64,000 bases of DNA. Origin: Paraburkholderia hayleyella (GTDB taxonomy: Bacteria > Pseudomonadota > Gammaproteobacteria > Burkholderiales > Burkholderiaceae). Position numbers and translations under genes: made by a program. The notes beneath the pieces were generated by a model. The model was not told where the DNA came from. It made no database searches and saw only the letters and a list, made by a program, of their open reading frames with translations. Shown here piece by piece: positions 34,580-46,296 of the stretch (position 1 is its first letter; every line of letters begins with the position of its first letter). The stretch lies in the NCBI RefSeq assembly GCF_009455685.1, contig NZ_QPES01000002.1:682001-746000 (forward strand), written 5' to 3'.

Positions 34580-35563
34580 ATGGCTAAGCCCGCAAAGCGC
34601 GTTGCCGTCACTGGCGCCGCAGGTCAAATCGGTTACTCGCTCCTGTTTCGTATCGCCAACGGCGACATGCTCGGCAAAGACCAGCCGGTCATCTTGCAGT
34701 TGCTCGACTTGCCGCAAGCGCAGGCCGCTGTCAAAGGCGTCGTGATGGAGCTTGAAGACTGCGCATTTCCGCTGCTCGCCGGCGTTGTTGTCACCGACGA
34801 TCCCAAGGTTGCCTTCAAGGATGCCGACGTGGCCCTGCTGGTGGGCGCCCGTCCCCGCTCGAAAGGCATGGAGCGCAAAGATCTGCTGTCGGCCAACGCC
34901 GAAATTTTCACGGTTCAGGGCAAGGCGCTTAACGCCGTCGCCAGCCGTGACGTCAAGGTGCTGGTTGTCGGCAACCCGGCCAACACCAATGCCTACATCG
35001 CCATGAAGTCCGCGCCCGATCTACCCAAGAAAAACTTCACCGCGATGCTGCGCCTCGATCACAACCGCGCGCTGTCGCAACTGGCCGCCAAATCCGGCAA
35101 GCCGGTCGCGTCCATCGAAAAACTCGCGGTCTGGGGCAACCACTCGCCGACCATGTATCCCGACTTCCGCGTCGCCACCGTCGAAGGCCAATCGCTCACG
35201 CAGCTCATCAACGACGACGAATGGAACCGCAACACGTTCATCCCGACCGTCGGCAAACGCGGCGCCGCCATTATTGAAGCGCGCGGCCTGTCCTCAGCGG
35301 CCTCCGCCGCCAATGCGGCCATCGATCACGTTCATGACTGGGTGCTAGGCTCGAATGGCAAATGGGTCACGATGGGCATTCCGTCAGATGGCTCGTATGG
35401 CATTCCGGCTGATATCGTGTACGGCGTGCCGGTCACCTGCGAAAACGGCGAATACAAGCGCGTCGAAGGGCTGGAAATCGACGCTTTCTCGCGCGAGAAG
35501 ATGGACCACACGCTGAACGAATTGCTTGAAGAGCGCGACGGCGTCCAGCATCTGCTGGGCTAA
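34580..35563 (+). CDS. mdh: Malate dehydrogenase
   Basis: 327-residue NAD-dependent enzyme interconverting malate and oxaloacetate. Nucleotide loop GAAGQIGYSLLFRIA, substrate Arg region ARPRSKGMERKDLL, and catalytic His in VWGNHSPTMYPDF. It belongs to the cytosolic-type MDH group used by betaproteobacteria. CGGAGA lies before the ATG. Confidence 0.98.
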   Translation: MAKPAKRVAVTGAAGQIGYSLLFRIANGDMLGKDQPVILQLLDLPQAQAAVKGVVMELEDCAFPLLAGVVVTDDPKVAFKDADVALLVGARPRSKGMERKDLLSANAEIFTVQGKALNAVASRDVKVLVVGNPANTNAYIAMKSAPDLPKKNFTAMLRLDHNRALSQLAAKSGKPVASIEKLAVWGNHSPTMYPDFRVATVEGQSLTQLINDDEWNRNTFIPTVGKRGAAIIEARGLSSAASAANAAIDHVHDWVLGSNGKWVTMGIPSDGSYGIPADIVYGVPVTCENGEYKRVEGLEIDAFSREKMDHTLNELLEERDGVQHLLG

Positions 35564-35614
35564 CGGCTTGACGCCTGGCGGGCAAGCGGTTCTCCGGCTT
35601 TCCCGCCATGGTGT

Positions 35615-35842
35615 TTACCAGACGGCCAGGCGGTCGGGCACGGCAGCAAATAAGCCGTGCCCCATATAGCCCTCGCACACCTTGTTGCCACTGATCCGAA
35701 TGCGTTTTGCCCCACGACCGGTTTTATGCGGGTTTCCGCGCTGATCCAGCCGCTCCATGCCATCGGGCTCAAGCGACGCCAAACCCATTCGAATCAGATT
35801 TCTCCACTCCCCATCCCTGACGCCGAAGATGCGCGCTCTCAC
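35615..35842 (-). CDS. Small hypothetical protein between mdh and the lyase
   Basis: 75-codon frame on the minus strand filling the mdh-lyase gap, with GC-rich third positions. It contains MERLDQRGNPHKTGRGAKR, then GYMGHGLFAAVPDRLAVW. If the ATG at 35788 is used (a GGAG sits upstream, spacing long) the product is 57 residues. Basic and soluble-looking. I do not recognise the family. It overlaps the lyase start by 14 nt only in the long version. Confidence 0.35.
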   Translation of the reverse strand: MRARIFGVRDGEWRNLIRMGLASLEPDGMERLDQRGNPHKTGRGAKRIRISGNKVCEGYMGHGLFAAVPDRLAVW

Positions 35843-36884
35843 ACCCGCCGAAGTGCTGTTTGACGGCGAAGCGCCGCCCGCTCTCCTGCCTGCCTGCGAT
35901 CACTACGCCGGCAGCGAGAAGCTGATGCTGAAATCGCTCGCGTTGCAGCAGCAGCTCGGCGCGGCCTTCGACGTCACGCTCGATTGCGAAGATGGCGCGC
36001 AGGCGGGCCATGAAGCCCGGCATGCCGAACTGGTCGCGTCATTGCTAGACGGCGGGTCCGGCGCAGAAGATCACGGCAACCACGCAAGCGCCAACGCCCG
36101 CGCCAGGGGCCGCATCGGCGTGCGCATTCACGATTTCGCCCACCCGCACTGGCGCGACGATGTGCGCCTCATCTTGCGCGCGGCCAGGCGCCCTCCGGCA
36201 TACATCACGCTGCCCAAGATCGCCAGCGTGCCCGATGCGGCTGAAATGTGCGCCTTCATCGAAGGCACGCGGCGCGAACTGGGTATCGCGCGCCCCATCC
36301 CCGTGCAGTTGCTGATCGAAACGCATGGCGCGCTGGCGCAGGTATTCGAGCTTGCGGCGCTGCCTGGTGTCGAAGCCCTGAGCTTCGGCCTGATGGATTT
36401 CGTCTCGGCGCATCACGGCGCGATTCCCGCTAGCGCGATGCGCTCGCCGGGCCAGTTCGAGCATCCGCTGGTAGCGCGTGCCAAGCTCAACCTCGCCGCC
36501 GCCTGTCACGCCCATGGCAAAACCCCGTCGCACAACGTCACCACCGAAGTGCGCGACATGGACGTCGTGGCCCGCGATGCCGAGCACGCCCGTGACGCCT
36601 TCGGCTATACGCGGATGTGGAGCATCCATCCTGCGCAAGTGCCCATCATCGTTGCCGCCTTCGCGCCGCGCGACACGGAAATCACCCTCGCCGCCGACAT
36701 CCTGCTGGCCGCGCAAGCTGCCCAGTGGGGCCCGATACGCCACGGCGACATCCTGCACGACCGCGCCAGCTATCGCTATTACTGGTCGGTGCTGCGCCGC
36801 GCACAAGCCGCAGGCCGCCCCCTGCCAGACGCAACCACGCCGTTCTTCACCACGGTCAACCTGAGCGAGCCATCGACATCATGA
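35829..36884 (+). CDS. CoA-ester lyase of the HpcH/CitE family
   Basis: 351 residues from the ATG at 35829; the frame is open from 35757 but no ribosome site supports that. A TIM-barrel lyase with the Mg-binding segment DVTLDCEDGA, LPKIASVPDAAEM and GVEALSFGLMDFVSAHHGA. Related enzymes cleave (S)-citramalyl-, malyl- or methylmalyl-CoA. It overlaps prpB by 4 nt (ATGA) and so belongs to the propionate operon, where a role in disposing of a C4-C5 CoA ester is plausible. The exact substrate cannot be set. Confidence 0.82.
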   Translation: MRALTPAEVLFDGEAPPALLPACDHYAGSEKLMLKSLALQQQLGAAFDVTLDCEDGAQAGHEARHAELVASLLDGGSGAEDHGNHASANARARGRIGVRIHDFAHPHWRDDVRLILRAARRPPAYITLPKIASVPDAAEMCAFIEGTRRELGIARPIPVQLLIETHGALAQVFELAALPGVEALSFGLMDFVSAHHGAIPASAMRSPGQFEHPLVARAKLNLAAACHAHGKTPSHNVTTEVRDMDVVARDAEHARDAFGYTRMWSIHPAQVPIIVAAFAPRDTEITLAADILLAAQAAQWGPIRHGDILHDRASYRYYWSVLRRAQAAGRPLPDATTPFFTTVNLSEPSTS

Positions 36885-37804
36885 GCACGATGAAGCCGTC
36901 TTCCGCCGGCGCAGCGTTTCGCGCCGCCGTCGCTGCCGAGACCCCGTTGCAGGTCGTCGGCACCATCAACGCCAACCACGCCCTGCTGGCGCAGCGCGCC
37001 GGCTTCAAGGCCCTCTATGTATCGGGCGGCGGCGTCGCCGCGGGCTCGCTCGGCTTGCCGGACCTCGGCATTTCGACGCTGGACGATGTGCTCACCGATG
37101 TGCGCCGTATCACCGATGTCTGCGATCTGCCGCTGCTCGTCGATGTCGATACAGGCTTTGGGCCTTCGGCGTTCAATATCGCGCGCACCGTCAAGGCACT
37201 GATCAAAGCCGGCGCGGGCGCGATGCATATCGAAGACCAGATCGGCGCCAAACGTTGCGGCCACCGGCCAGGCAAAGCGATCGTCTCGCCAGGGGAAATG
37301 GTCGACCGTATCAAGGCCGCCGTCGATGCACGCACCGACCCTGATTTCGTCATCATGGCGCGCACCGATGCGCTCGCGGTCGAAGGCCTGCAAGCCGCGA
37401 TCGAGCGCGCCGTAGCCTGTGTCGAAGCGGGTGCGGACATGGTGTTTCCTGAAGCCATGACCGAGCTCGGGATGTACCGCCAGTTCGCCCAGGCGGTCCG
37501 TGCGCCGGTGCTGGCCAATATCACCGAATTCGGCTCGACGCCGCTCTTTACCGTCGATGAATTGCGCAGCGCGGAGGTCTCGCTGGTGCTCTATCCGCTC
37601 TCGGCGTTTCGCGCGATGAACCGCGCCGCCGAAAACGTCTATCACGCGATCCGCCGCGATGGCACGCAGCAGGCGGTCGTGGCGACGATGCAAACGCGCG
37701 CCGAACTATATGACAGCATTGGCTATCACGCCTACGAGCAAAAGCTCGATGCGCTGTACAACCCAAAAACGTCCGTGGCAACGACAGGAGATGAACGCAA
37801 ATGA
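36881..37804 (+). CDS. prpB: 2-methylisocitrate lyase
   Basis: 307 residues from the ATG at 36881. Splits 2-methylisocitrate to pyruvate and succinate, the last step of the 2-methylcitrate cycle. Family motifs: LYVSGGGVAAGSLGLPDLG, VDVDTGFG, IEDQIGAKRCGH (catalytic Cys loop) and MARTDA. Four-nt overlaps on both sides (lyase upstream, prpC downstream) show tight coupling. Confidence 0.97.
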   Translation: MSTMKPSSAGAAFRAAVAAETPLQVVGTINANHALLAQRAGFKALYVSGGGVAAGSLGLPDLGISTLDDVLTDVRRITDVCDLPLLVDVDTGFGPSAFNIARTVKALIKAGAGAMHIEDQIGAKRCGHRPGKAIVSPGEMVDRIKAAVDARTDPDFVIMARTDALAVEGLQAAIERAVACVEAGADMVFPEAMTELGMYRQFAQAVRAPVLANITEFGSTPLFTVDELRSAEVSLVLYPLSAFRAMNRAAENVYHAIRRDGTQQAVVATMQTRAELYDSIGYHAYEQKLDALYNPKTSVATTGDERK

Positions 37805-39015
37805 GTGATTCAAAGGGTTCGAAGGGTTCAGCACAAACCGTAGCAGGCTCGGAGAACACGAGCGGCACCAGCGATAGCGGCGGCTTCAAGCCGAAGAAAT
37901 CGGTCGCGCTCTCGGGCGTGACGGCAGGCAATACCGCGCTTTGCACTGTCGGCAGAACCGGCAACGATCTGCACTATCGCGGCTATGACATTCTCGATAT
38001 CGCCGGCGCCTGCGAATTCGAAGAAATCGCTTATTTGCTGATTCACGAAAAACTGCCCACGGCAGCGGAGCTGCATGCCTATAAAGCGCGGCTCAAAGCC
38101 TGGCGCGGCTTGCCCGCCAATCTGAAAGCCGCGCTCGAATGGCTTCCCGCCTCCGCTCACCCCATGGACGTGATGCGCACGGGTGTCTCCGTGCTCGGCA
38201 CCGTGCTGCCCGAAAAAGACGATCACAACCTGTCCGGCGCGCGTGATATCGCAGACCGGCTGATCGCCTCGCTCGGCTCGATGCTGCTGTACTGGTATCA
38301 CTATTCGCACAATGGCCGGCGCATCGAGGTCGAAACCGACGACGATTCAACCGGCGGCCACTTCCTGCATCTGCTGCATGGCACAGCGCCCAGCGCGTCC
38401 TGGGTCAAGGCGATGCATACCTCGCTCAACCTGTACGCCGAACACGAATTCAACGCGTCCACTTTTACGGGCCGTGTCATCGCCGGCACGGGCGCCGACA
38501 TGTATTCGGCCATCACCGGCGCCATCGGCGCACTGCGTGGCCCCAAGCATGGCGGTGCCAACGAAGTCGCCTTCGAGATCCAGTCGCGCTACACCACGCC
38601 CGATGAGGCCGAAGCCGATATCCGCCAGCGTGTGCAGAACAAGGAAGTCGTGATCGGTTTCGGCCATCCGGTGTATACGATTGCCGATCCGCGCAACAAG
38701 GTCATCAAGGAAGTGGCCCGCACGCTCTCACAAGAAGCCGGTAACCCGAAACTCTTCGACATCGCCGAACGCCTCGAACAGGTGATGTGGGACGCCAAAA
38801 AAATGTTTCCCAATCTCGACTGGTTCAGCGCGGTGTCCTATCACCAGATGGGCGTGCCGACCGCCATGTTCACGCCGCTCTTCGTGATCGCGCGGACAGC
38901 AGGCTGGAGCGCCCATGTCATCGAACAGCGCATCGATAACAAGATCATTCGTCCAGCCGCGCATTACACGGGCCCGGAAAATTTAAAGTTCGTGCCATTA
39001 AATAAGCGAAAATAG
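37801..39015 (+). CDS. prpC: 2-methylcitrate synthase
   Basis: 404 residues. Condenses propionyl-CoA with oxaloacetate. Citrate-synthase fold with KHGGANEVAFEIQ, FGHPVYTIADPRNKVIK and a DWFSAVSYHQMG segment; the shorter N-terminus and GHPVY distinguish it from GltA. The first 30 residues are a low-complexity Ser/Gly stretch (SKGSKGSAQTVAGS) not typical of PrpC; a later start may be real. Confidence 0.96.
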   Translation: MSDSKGSKGSAQTVAGSENTSGTSDSGGFKPKKSVALSGVTAGNTALCTVGRTGNDLHYRGYDILDIAGACEFEEIAYLLIHEKLPTAAELHAYKARLKAWRGLPANLKAALEWLPASAHPMDVMRTGVSVLGTVLPEKDDHNLSGARDIADRLIASLGSMLLYWYHYSHNGRRIEVETDDDSTGGHFLHLLHGTAPSASWVKAMHTSLNLYAEHEFNASTFTGRVIAGTGADMYSAITGAIGALRGPKHGGANEVAFEIQSRYTTPDEAEADIRQRVQNKEVVIGFGHPVYTIADPRNKVIKEVARTLSQEAGNPKLFDIAERLEQVMWDAKKMFPNLDWFSAVSYHQMGVPTAMFTPLFVIARTAGWSAHVIEQRIDNKIIRPAAHYTGPENLKFVPLNKRK

Positions 39016-39118
39016 CGCCCGCCGCCTGCCTCGAGCAAGCGGCCCGCTTATTTTTCATGGCTGTCTGGCACGCCACTTCCGTCTCTCAACGATTGAACGA
39101 TTAACGAAAGGTCTTTTC

Positions 39119-39637
39119 ATGAAAAAACTGCTAGTTGCCGCCTTGGCGGGGACGCTGTCCGCCACGATGCTCATCGCCATGCCCGGCGCCTTCGCCCAGG
39201 GCACAACCCATGCGCCGGCTAAAGCCACGGCGAAAAAAGCCACGCCCAAGGCACCAGCGCCCAGAAAACGGCTCATCAAGCGCAAGGTCGATCCCGCCAA
39301 GGCCGCGATAGTCGATCCGGTGCTGGAAGGCTCGGAAAAATGGTCCTGCAAGGAAGGGCTGGCCTTCGAGCTCAAAGGCGACATGAAACGCGACCAGATC
39401 GTCACGGTCCACTGGGGCAACAAGAACTATCATCTGCCACGCCAGAGCACGACCACCGGCGCCGACCGGTTCCACGATCTGGCGAGCGGCATGGACCTCG
39501 TCGTGATCCCAACCAAGGCGATGCTGTTCTCGGATAAAGACAGCGCCCGTCTCGCCGACGAATGCCAGACACTCGCCATGCGGCAAGGCGCACCGGCACC
39601 GACGCAATCGAACGCGATCGATAAAAACAGCAACTGA
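39119..39637 (+). CDS. Exported protein, possible MliC-like domain
   Basis: 172 residues. A clear Sec signal (MKKLLVAALAGTL to GAFAQ, about 27) precedes a Lys/Ala/Pro-rich linker (28-65) and a compact C-terminal domain. That domain has two Cys that may pair (WSCKEG at about 79 and LADECQ at about 150). The pattern W-C-x-EG, strands, GADRFHD, IPxKAMLFSD, LADEC resembles the lysozyme-inhibitor (MliC) fold, but this is a tentative match. It lies between prpC and prpD in the same orientation, an odd place for an envelope protein. Confidence 0.7.
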   Translation: MKKLLVAALAGTLSATMLIAMPGAFAQGTTHAPAKATAKKATPKAPAPRKRLIKRKVDPAKAAIVDPVLEGSEKWSCKEGLAFELKGDMKRDQIVTVHWGNKNYHLPRQSTTTGADRFHDLASGMDLVVIPTKAMLFSDKDSARLADECQTLAMRQGAPAPTQSNAIDKNSN

Positions 39638-39668
39638 TTTCATCGTTTTTCTTTTTCAGGAAGCCTCG

Positions 39669-41120
39669 ATGTCCGCACCTATCTCCAATGTCCGGCCTGA
39701 ACCTGACTCCGTCCTGGCCGATATCGTCGATTACGTCCTGCATTATTCAGTAGACAGCACGCTCGCACTCGAAACCGCGCGCAACTGTCTGATCGATACG
39801 CTTGGCTGCGGACTCGAGGCCCTCACCTATCCGGCCTGCACCAAGCTGCTTGGGCCGATCGTGCCGGGCACGATCGTGCCGCACGGCGCGAAGGTGCCCG
39901 GCACGTCGTTTCAGCTTGACCCTGTGCAGGCGGCCTTCAACATTGGCGCGATGATCCGCTGGCTGGATTTCAACGATACCTGGCTGGCCGCTGAATGGGG
40001 CCACCCGTCGGACAATCTCGGCGGCATTCTCGCCACCGCCGACTGGCTGTCGCGCACGGCCGTCGCGGCAGGCAAAGCGCCGCTGACCATGAAGGACGTG
40101 CTGGTCGGCATGGTCAAGGCGCACGAAATTCAAGGCTGCATCGCGCTTGAAAACTCCTTCAACAAGGTTGGGCTGGATCACGTGCTGCTGGTCAAGCTGG
40201 CCTCCACGGCCGTGGTCGGCCAGATGCTGGGCCTCACGCGCGACGAGCTGATCAATGCGGTGTCGCTGGCCTTTGTCGACGGTCATGCGCTGCGCACCTA
40301 CCGCCACGCGCCCAACACCGGTTCGCGCAAATCCTGGGCCGCGGGCGACGCGACCTCGCGCGCGGTGCGTCTCGCGCTCATCGCCAAAACCGGCGAGATG
40401 GGTTATCCATCGGTGCTGAGCGCCAAAACCTGGGGCTTCTACGATGTGCTGTTCAAGGGCAAGCCGTTCGCGTTTCAACGCCCGTATGGCACTTATGTGA
40501 TGGAAAACGTGCTGTTCAAGATTTCGTTTCCTGCTGAATTCCATTCGCAAACCGCCGTCGAAGCGGCCATGACGCTGCATCAGGCACTGCAGGCGGCAGG
40601 CAAATCGGTGGCGGACATCCGCAAGATCACGATCCGCACGCACGAAGCCGCCATTCGTATCATCGATAAAAAAGGCCCGCTGAATAACCCGGCGGACCGC
40701 GATCATTGCATCCAGTACATGGTTGCCGTGCCGCTGATTCACGGCCGTTTAACCGCTGCCGATTACGAAGAGGCCATCGCGCAAGACCCGCGTATCGACG
40801 CGCTGCGCGAGAAGATCGAATGCGTCGAAGACCCGCAGTTCACACGCGACTATCACGACCCCGAAAAACGTTCGATCGCCAATGCGCTGACGGTCGAATT
40901 CAATGATGGCACCACGTTCGACGAAGTCGTGGTCGAATACCCCATCGGCCACAAGCGCCGCCGCAGCGACGGTATCCCGTTACTGGTCGAGAAGTTCCGC
41001 ACCAATCTCGCGCGCCGTTTTCCGTCGAAGCAGCAACAGGCAATCCTCGCCGTCTCGCTGGATCAGGCCCGGCTCGAAGCCATGCCGGTTCACGAATATG
41101 TCGATCTATACGTGATCTAG
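39669..41120 (+). CDS. prpD: 2-methylcitrate dehydratase
   Basis: 483-residue MmgE/PrpD family protein converting 2-methylcitrate to 2-methylaconitate; some homologues also show aconitase activity. Signatures: the RWLDFNDTWLAAEWGHPSDN active-site region, DGHALRTYRHAPNTGSRKSW and KISFPAEFHSQTAVEA. Begins 31 nt after the preceding small exported protein and is followed by acnA, which can finish the rehydration step. Confidence 0.96.
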   Translation: MSAPISNVRPEPDSVLADIVDYVLHYSVDSTLALETARNCLIDTLGCGLEALTYPACTKLLGPIVPGTIVPHGAKVPGTSFQLDPVQAAFNIGAMIRWLDFNDTWLAAEWGHPSDNLGGILATADWLSRTAVAAGKAPLTMKDVLVGMVKAHEIQGCIALENSFNKVGLDHVLLVKLASTAVVGQMLGLTRDELINAVSLAFVDGHALRTYRHAPNTGSRKSWAAGDATSRAVRLALIAKTGEMGYPSVLSAKTWGFYDVLFKGKPFAFQRPYGTYVMENVLFKISFPAEFHSQTAVEAAMTLHQALQAAGKSVADIRKITIRTHEAAIRIIDKKGPLNNPADRDHCIQYMVAVPLIHGRLTAADYEEAIAQDPRIDALREKIECVEDPQFTRDYHDPEKRSIANALTVEFNDGTTFDEVVVEYPIGHKRRRSDGIPLLVEKFRTNLARRFPSKQQQAILAVSLDQARLEAMPVHEYVDLYVI

Positions 41121-41180
41121 CGTAAAAACTTAAAGCAACGTCATCTCCACGACTCAGCGTTCAAGAAAAGGGAAAACCTC

Positions 41181-43898
<2,718 letters not shown>

Positions 43899-43953
43899 GC
43901 GTGATGGTTGCCTCCACGCAGCTAGTCTGAATGAGCTGGCTGCGTGTTTAAAC

Positions 43954-44028
43954 CCAGCTACGGGCGCCATGCCGTTCACGTTCAGCTAAACGGCTGGACG
44001 GCACGGCGCCCGTAGCTGGATTTTTTTT
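43954..44028 (+). terminator. acnA operon terminator
   Basis: CCAGCTACGGGCGCC (43954-43968) pairs with GGCGCCCGTAGCTGG (44005-44019). Six more pairs lie inside after one mismatch, and T8 follows (44021-44028). It may also stop the convergent 44077-44838 transcript. Confidence 0.92.
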
Positions 44029-44076
44029 GCCCGTTTTTTGGCCTGGCCAGTATGTGCAGTATGTCCTTACACCGCT

Positions 44077-44838
44077 TCAGGGACGTCCAAAGGTATCCGG
44101 GCTCTCTGTCACCCTGCGCTGTTGCCTATACGTGCCCCAAAGGCCGTCGTTTGCAGCGGGAGGCGGGAGGGGTATCGTCCGCCTGGCTGTCTGTCTTTGC
44201 CGCTGTTTCTGCTCCTGAGCCATCCATTCACGCCATTCTGCTTCGCGGTTCAGACGTTCACGCGTCGACGCATCCGGCGTTATCGCCGGGGGAATCACTT
44301 CATGGCGTGTTACGTTGCCCACCGTTTGCGTTTGGCGTGTCACCTGCGGCGCGTTTCGTGAGTTTGCGGCCGGCTTCTTCAATGTCTGCTGCTGCGTCTG
44401 CGTCTGCCTCTGTCCAGCAGGCGTTATCGCAGTCAAAGAGGGCGTCTTGTGTACCGTGGATGGCGCTAGCAGCGGCGTAAGTGACGCAGGTGGCGCAGGT
44501 GACATAGGCGGCGACACAGGCGGTATCGCCGCCTGCGATGCCACCAGCACAGGTGCCGGGCCTGGCGCGCTTTTTTTCGCGTGATCCGCCACGTCCAGCT
44601 TGATCAGCCAGGCGAGTATCAACAGGCCGGCCACTCCGATGAGCCCAGCCACCACATGGTTGGCGCGGGACGCCTGCTGACGTGCGATGGGCCTACGAAG
44701 ATATGCCTCGGCTTCTTCCATGGCGATATCGAGGCGGCTCGTATCTTCCGGCTTTCGCGGAGGTGCCTGATACCGGATGCGAGCGCGAGGTACTGTACCA
44801 GCCCGTGGGGGAGATAAACGTTGCCCGTTCATTGCCAT
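44077..44838 (-). CDS. Single-pass membrane protein of unknown function
   Basis: 253 residues. A basic, Pro-rich cytoplasmic N-terminus (about 1-60) precedes one membrane helix (about 62-81, VVAGLIGVAGLLILAWLIKL) and a long Pro/Ala/Gln/Thr-rich tail that ends in a charged region (REAEWREWMAQEQKQRQRQ). The TonB-like layout suggests a periplasm-spanning linker, but no domain is recognised. It overlaps the REC-Hpt gene by 10 nt and is the last gene of a three-gene regulatory operon. Confidence 0.7.
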   Translation of the reverse strand: MAMNGQRLSPPRAGTVPRARIRYQAPPRKPEDTSRLDIAMEEAEAYLRRPIARQQASRANHVVAGLIGVAGLLILAWLIKLDVADHAKKSAPGPAPVLVASQAAIPPVSPPMSPAPPASLTPLLAPSTVHKTPSLTAITPAGQRQTQTQQQTLKKPAANSRNAPQVTRQTQTVGNVTRHEVIPPAITPDASTRERLNREAEWREWMAQEQKQRQRQTARRTIPLPPPAANDGLWGTYRQQRRVTESPDTFGRP

Positions 44839-45656
44839 CGTGTTCCATACGAGGCGCTCACCATGGTCAATTGCACGATCAACGTTTGTACCAGTCCGGC
44901 CAGGCGATCCAGTTCAAGGGCTTCCGGCATACGCGGCATGACGCTAGCGCGTTGCAGGTCAGCCATCAGAAGACGCCCCCCTACCAGCCCCACCGAGCCA
45001 CTTAGCCGATGGAGCGATGAATGCACGCCCGACAAATCCAGACGCTGACGCGATTCGTTCAGTCGCACCAGATCCTCGCTGACATCGCGCTGCCAGTCTC
45101 GCAACAGCAATGCCATGTCCACACCGCGTTGCACTAGCGCCTGAAGATATCCAATGTCGAATAAATCATGAGCCGGGGCTGGCTGCGATGCCAGCACAGC
45201 GGTACGGGTTGTCTGAAGCGAAGCCACGGGCAACTCACCGGGCAAGAGGTTTTTCAGGCACGCGCCGAGTGTTCCCAGATCGACCGGCTTCACCAGCACC
45301 ATATCGACGGGTGAGCCGCTTGCGGGATAACCTCGCTCAATTCCTACGTCAGCCGTCAGCAAGACGATCGGCACCCGGATCTGGGATTCGTGCGAAAACG
45401 CACGGACACGCTCGGCCAGCTCAATACCGCTAATGCCGGGCATGCGTAAATCAGTGATTAAAAGATCGAAGTGGTTTTGCTGCAATGCTTCCAGAGCCTT
45501 GCTGGCGGACTCGGCCAGCATCGCGGTAAACCCAAGCGCGCTGAGCTGGCGCGCCAGCACTTTACGATTGACCGCATTGTCGTCAACCACAAGAATGCGC
45601 CGCATCCCATCATTCGATGACGCTACATGAGTCTGGCTCGCCATGTTCTTGTTCAT
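44829..45656 (-). CDS. REC-Hpt phosphorelay protein
   Basis: 275 residues. A receiver domain (about 18-138) carries acidic pair D25/D26, phosphoacceptor D69 (LLITDLRMPG) and K123 (LVKP). A C-terminal Hpt domain (about 165-265) carries H216 in SSLHRLSGSVGLVGG. This is the REC-Hpt tail of a BvgS/EvgS-type hybrid sensor without any kinase or sensor part. It could relay phosphate from a kinase encoded elsewhere to the NarL-type regulator encoded 13 nt upstream. MASQTH at residue 5 is an alternative start. Confidence 0.88.
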   Translation of the reverse strand: MNKNMASQTHVASSNDGMRRILVVDDNAVNRKVLARQLSALGFTAMLAESASKALEALQQNHFDLLITDLRMPGISGIELAERVRAFSHESQIRVPIVLLTADVGIERGYPASGSPVDMVLVKPVDLGTLGACLKNLLPGELPVASLQTTRTAVLASQPAPAHDLFDIGYLQALVQRGVDMALLLRDWQRDVSEDLVRLNESRQRLDLSGVHSSLHRLSGSVGLVGGRLLMADLQRASVMPRMPEALELDRLAGLVQTLIVQLTMVSASYGTRWQ

Positions 45657-45669
45657 TTTCGTGGTGAAT

Positions 45670-46296
45670 TTAATCGATGAGTTTGTGCAGCACCGCGTAT
45701 TCGATCATCCCGGCCAGCGATTCCAGGCCAAGTTTTTCCTGGATCCGGGTTTTATAGGTACTGACCGTCTTTTCACTCAGAAAAAGTCGTACCGCGATAT
45801 CACGGTTATTCACACCACGCGCGAGATACTGTAAAACTTCCACTTCGCGTGGCGATAAAGCCTCCAGGCGTGCGACCTTACCAGGCTGATTAACTGGAGC
45901 GGCCGGAAAACAGTCGTAACCAAACAGCACGGTCTTGATCGCCGTCACGAGTTCGCCGATCTCCCGGCCTTTTCCTACATAACCATTGGCCCCCGCAAGA
46001 TGCGTATGGCTAGCCATAATCTGCTCCGACTTGGCAGACAAAATCAGAATGCGAATCTTGTGATTGACCAGGCGAATCCGGCGAATCATTGAAAGCCCAT
46101 CAAGACTGGGTAATTCGAGATCCAGAATGATGAGATCCGGATTGTCTGCGAGGACCATTTTTAGCGCCTCTTCGCCATCACTGTATTCGCCAATTAATTC
46201 CAGTTCGGGGTCTTCTCTCACCACGGCAGCGACCGCGCCGCGAATCAGCGGATGATCATCGACAATGATGATTTTTTTCGTGTTTTGCTCCGTCAT
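45670..46296 (-). CDS. NarL/FixJ-type response regulator (BvgA-like)
   Basis: 208 residues. A receiver (about 8-125) with D13/D14, phosphoacceptor D59 (LIILDLELP) and Lys in YVGKG is followed by a LuxR-type helix-turn-helix (about 142-206; LSPREVEVLQYLARGVNNRDIA, SEKTVSTYKTRIQEKL). Layout and spacing match BvgA/EvgA regulators of virulence and adhesion genes. First gene of the operon with REC-Hpt and the membrane protein. TAGGAAA/TTTCCTA heptads upstream of the adhesin and pilus genes are candidate targets. Confidence 0.9.
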   Translation of the reverse strand: MTEQNTKKIIIVDDHPLIRGAVAAVVREDPELELIGEYSDGEEALKMVLADNPDLIILDLELPSLDGLSMIRRIRLVNHKIRILILSAKSEQIMASHTHLAGANGYVGKGREIGELVTAIKTVLFGYDCFPAAPVNQPGKVARLEALSPREVEVLQYLARGVNNRDIAVRLFLSEKTVSTYKTRIQEKLGLESLAGMIEYAVLHKLID

